Of a DNA stretch of 64,000 bases, positions 63,701-64,000 are shown piece by piece. Below the pieces are notes generated by a model, which searched no databases, was not told the DNA's origin, and worked only from the letters and a program-made list of their open reading frames with translations. The translations under genes and the position numbers were made by a program. The DNA is from Parascedosporium putredinis. Lineage: Eukaryota; Ascomycota; Sordariomycetes; Microascales; Microascaceae. Location of the stretch: positions 372,001 through 436,000 of the forward strand of contig CASHTG010000004.1 in assembly GCA_949357655.1 (NCBI GenBank), written 5' to 3'. Positions within the stretch are counted from its first letter, which is position 1. Each line of letters begins with the position of its first letter.

Positions 63701-64000
63701 TCACACGCACACGGCGCTTCTGGCGAGCTTCGCTGGGCTCATTCGCTGTGGCGGCCTCGATGGCCTTGCCTGGGGAGGTGGTAGCGAGTGGCAGCTCGAG
63801 GGTCTGCACCTTCGCACCGCCAACCTCAGTCTCAACAGAGGCCTCGGTGGCTTTTCCAGCCGTTGGCGGCGAGCTAGGCGGCGTCTCAGCATCCCTCATC
63901 TCAGTATCGGAGACCGGCGTGGTCGGCCGACTGGAGCTGGTTGTCTTGGGTAGCTGCACTTCCTCGGCGAGGGCCGCGGCAGGAGTCTGGCCAGCTAGCT
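60797..64000 (-). CDS. MRC1: Mediator of replication checkpoint Mrc1 (Claspin homologue), N terminus off the window
   Basis: Mrc1 travels with the replisome, stabilises stalled forks and transmits the S-phase checkpoint signal. About 1,045 C-terminal residues are present; the frame is open to base 64000, so the start lies beyond. Features are Ser/Asp/Glu-rich segments, a long charged helix (EEVEDLVARAREEAQEIMQR), DLHYSQTQLRNLDSLIRED, and the MRC1-like domain DEFGFNTTAFGVMQKAARDE, MLRRKRATDYDLSDSDD and ENPGNMAFLKTLEDRESDDE. It continues with KIGEIRESLSSLLEE and ends DRLRAARSLLGSGKFE. One intron (61928-61859, GTAAGT to CTTAG) joins AAFYA to DRERADAEK. Missing bases are inferred at 63061-63073, at 62708-62712 (G run) and near 61470. 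SQ and TQ dipeptides such as HYSQTQ fit checkpoint-kinase sites. Confidence 0.9.

Overview
The window looks like nuclear DNA of a filamentous ascomycete (Pezizomycotina, probably Sordariomycetes). It has short GT-AG introns, often with CTAAC-type branch sites. Its genes are fungal or eukaryotic housekeeping genes: a CCR4-NOT subunit, Cyp40, a BUD2-type RasGAP, Osh3, Atg7, Mrc1 and mitochondrial mL58. Both strands carry monocistronic genes separated by intergenic DNA of 0.3 to 9 kb. The phylum is well supported; the class is inference.

Layout from left to right. A possible 3' coding fragment lies at the left edge. NOT3 (-) and the tRNA proofreading enzyme DTD1 (+) diverge. A Cyp40 cyclophilin (+) converges on a large RasGAP (-). 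Two almost empty intervals, about 9 kb and 8 kb, flank one conserved-looking unknown gene (- , 26.6-27.7 kb). Then come mitoribosomal mL58 (+), a four-exon Cys-rich gene (-), an MFS transporter (+), a membrane J-protein (+), the sterol/phosphoinositide transfer protein OSH3 (-), a small predicted tail-anchored protein (-), a DUF2462-type basic protein (+), the autophagy E1 ATG7 (-), dCMP deaminase DCD1 (+) and the replication-checkpoint mediator MRC1 (-, cut by the right edge).

The genes do not form one pathway. DCD1 (dTTP supply) and MRC1 (fork protection) are linked by theme and converge tail to tail. OSH3 (ER contact sites), the tail-anchored protein and the J-protein are membrane genes clustered within 45.8-53.6 kb. 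No rRNA, convincing tRNA, transposon or CRISPR array was seen.

One feature dominates. Most genes are broken by single-base indels, nearly all one base missing from a short G, C, A or T run, while the protein on both sides remains conserved. I count about 35 events in 12 genes, against none in NOT3, DTD1 and the Cys-rich gene. This is most simply consensus error in the assembly, not a string of pseudogenes. Coordinates of broken genes are outer limits; exon boundaries are given where I could derive them by phase and splice signals.
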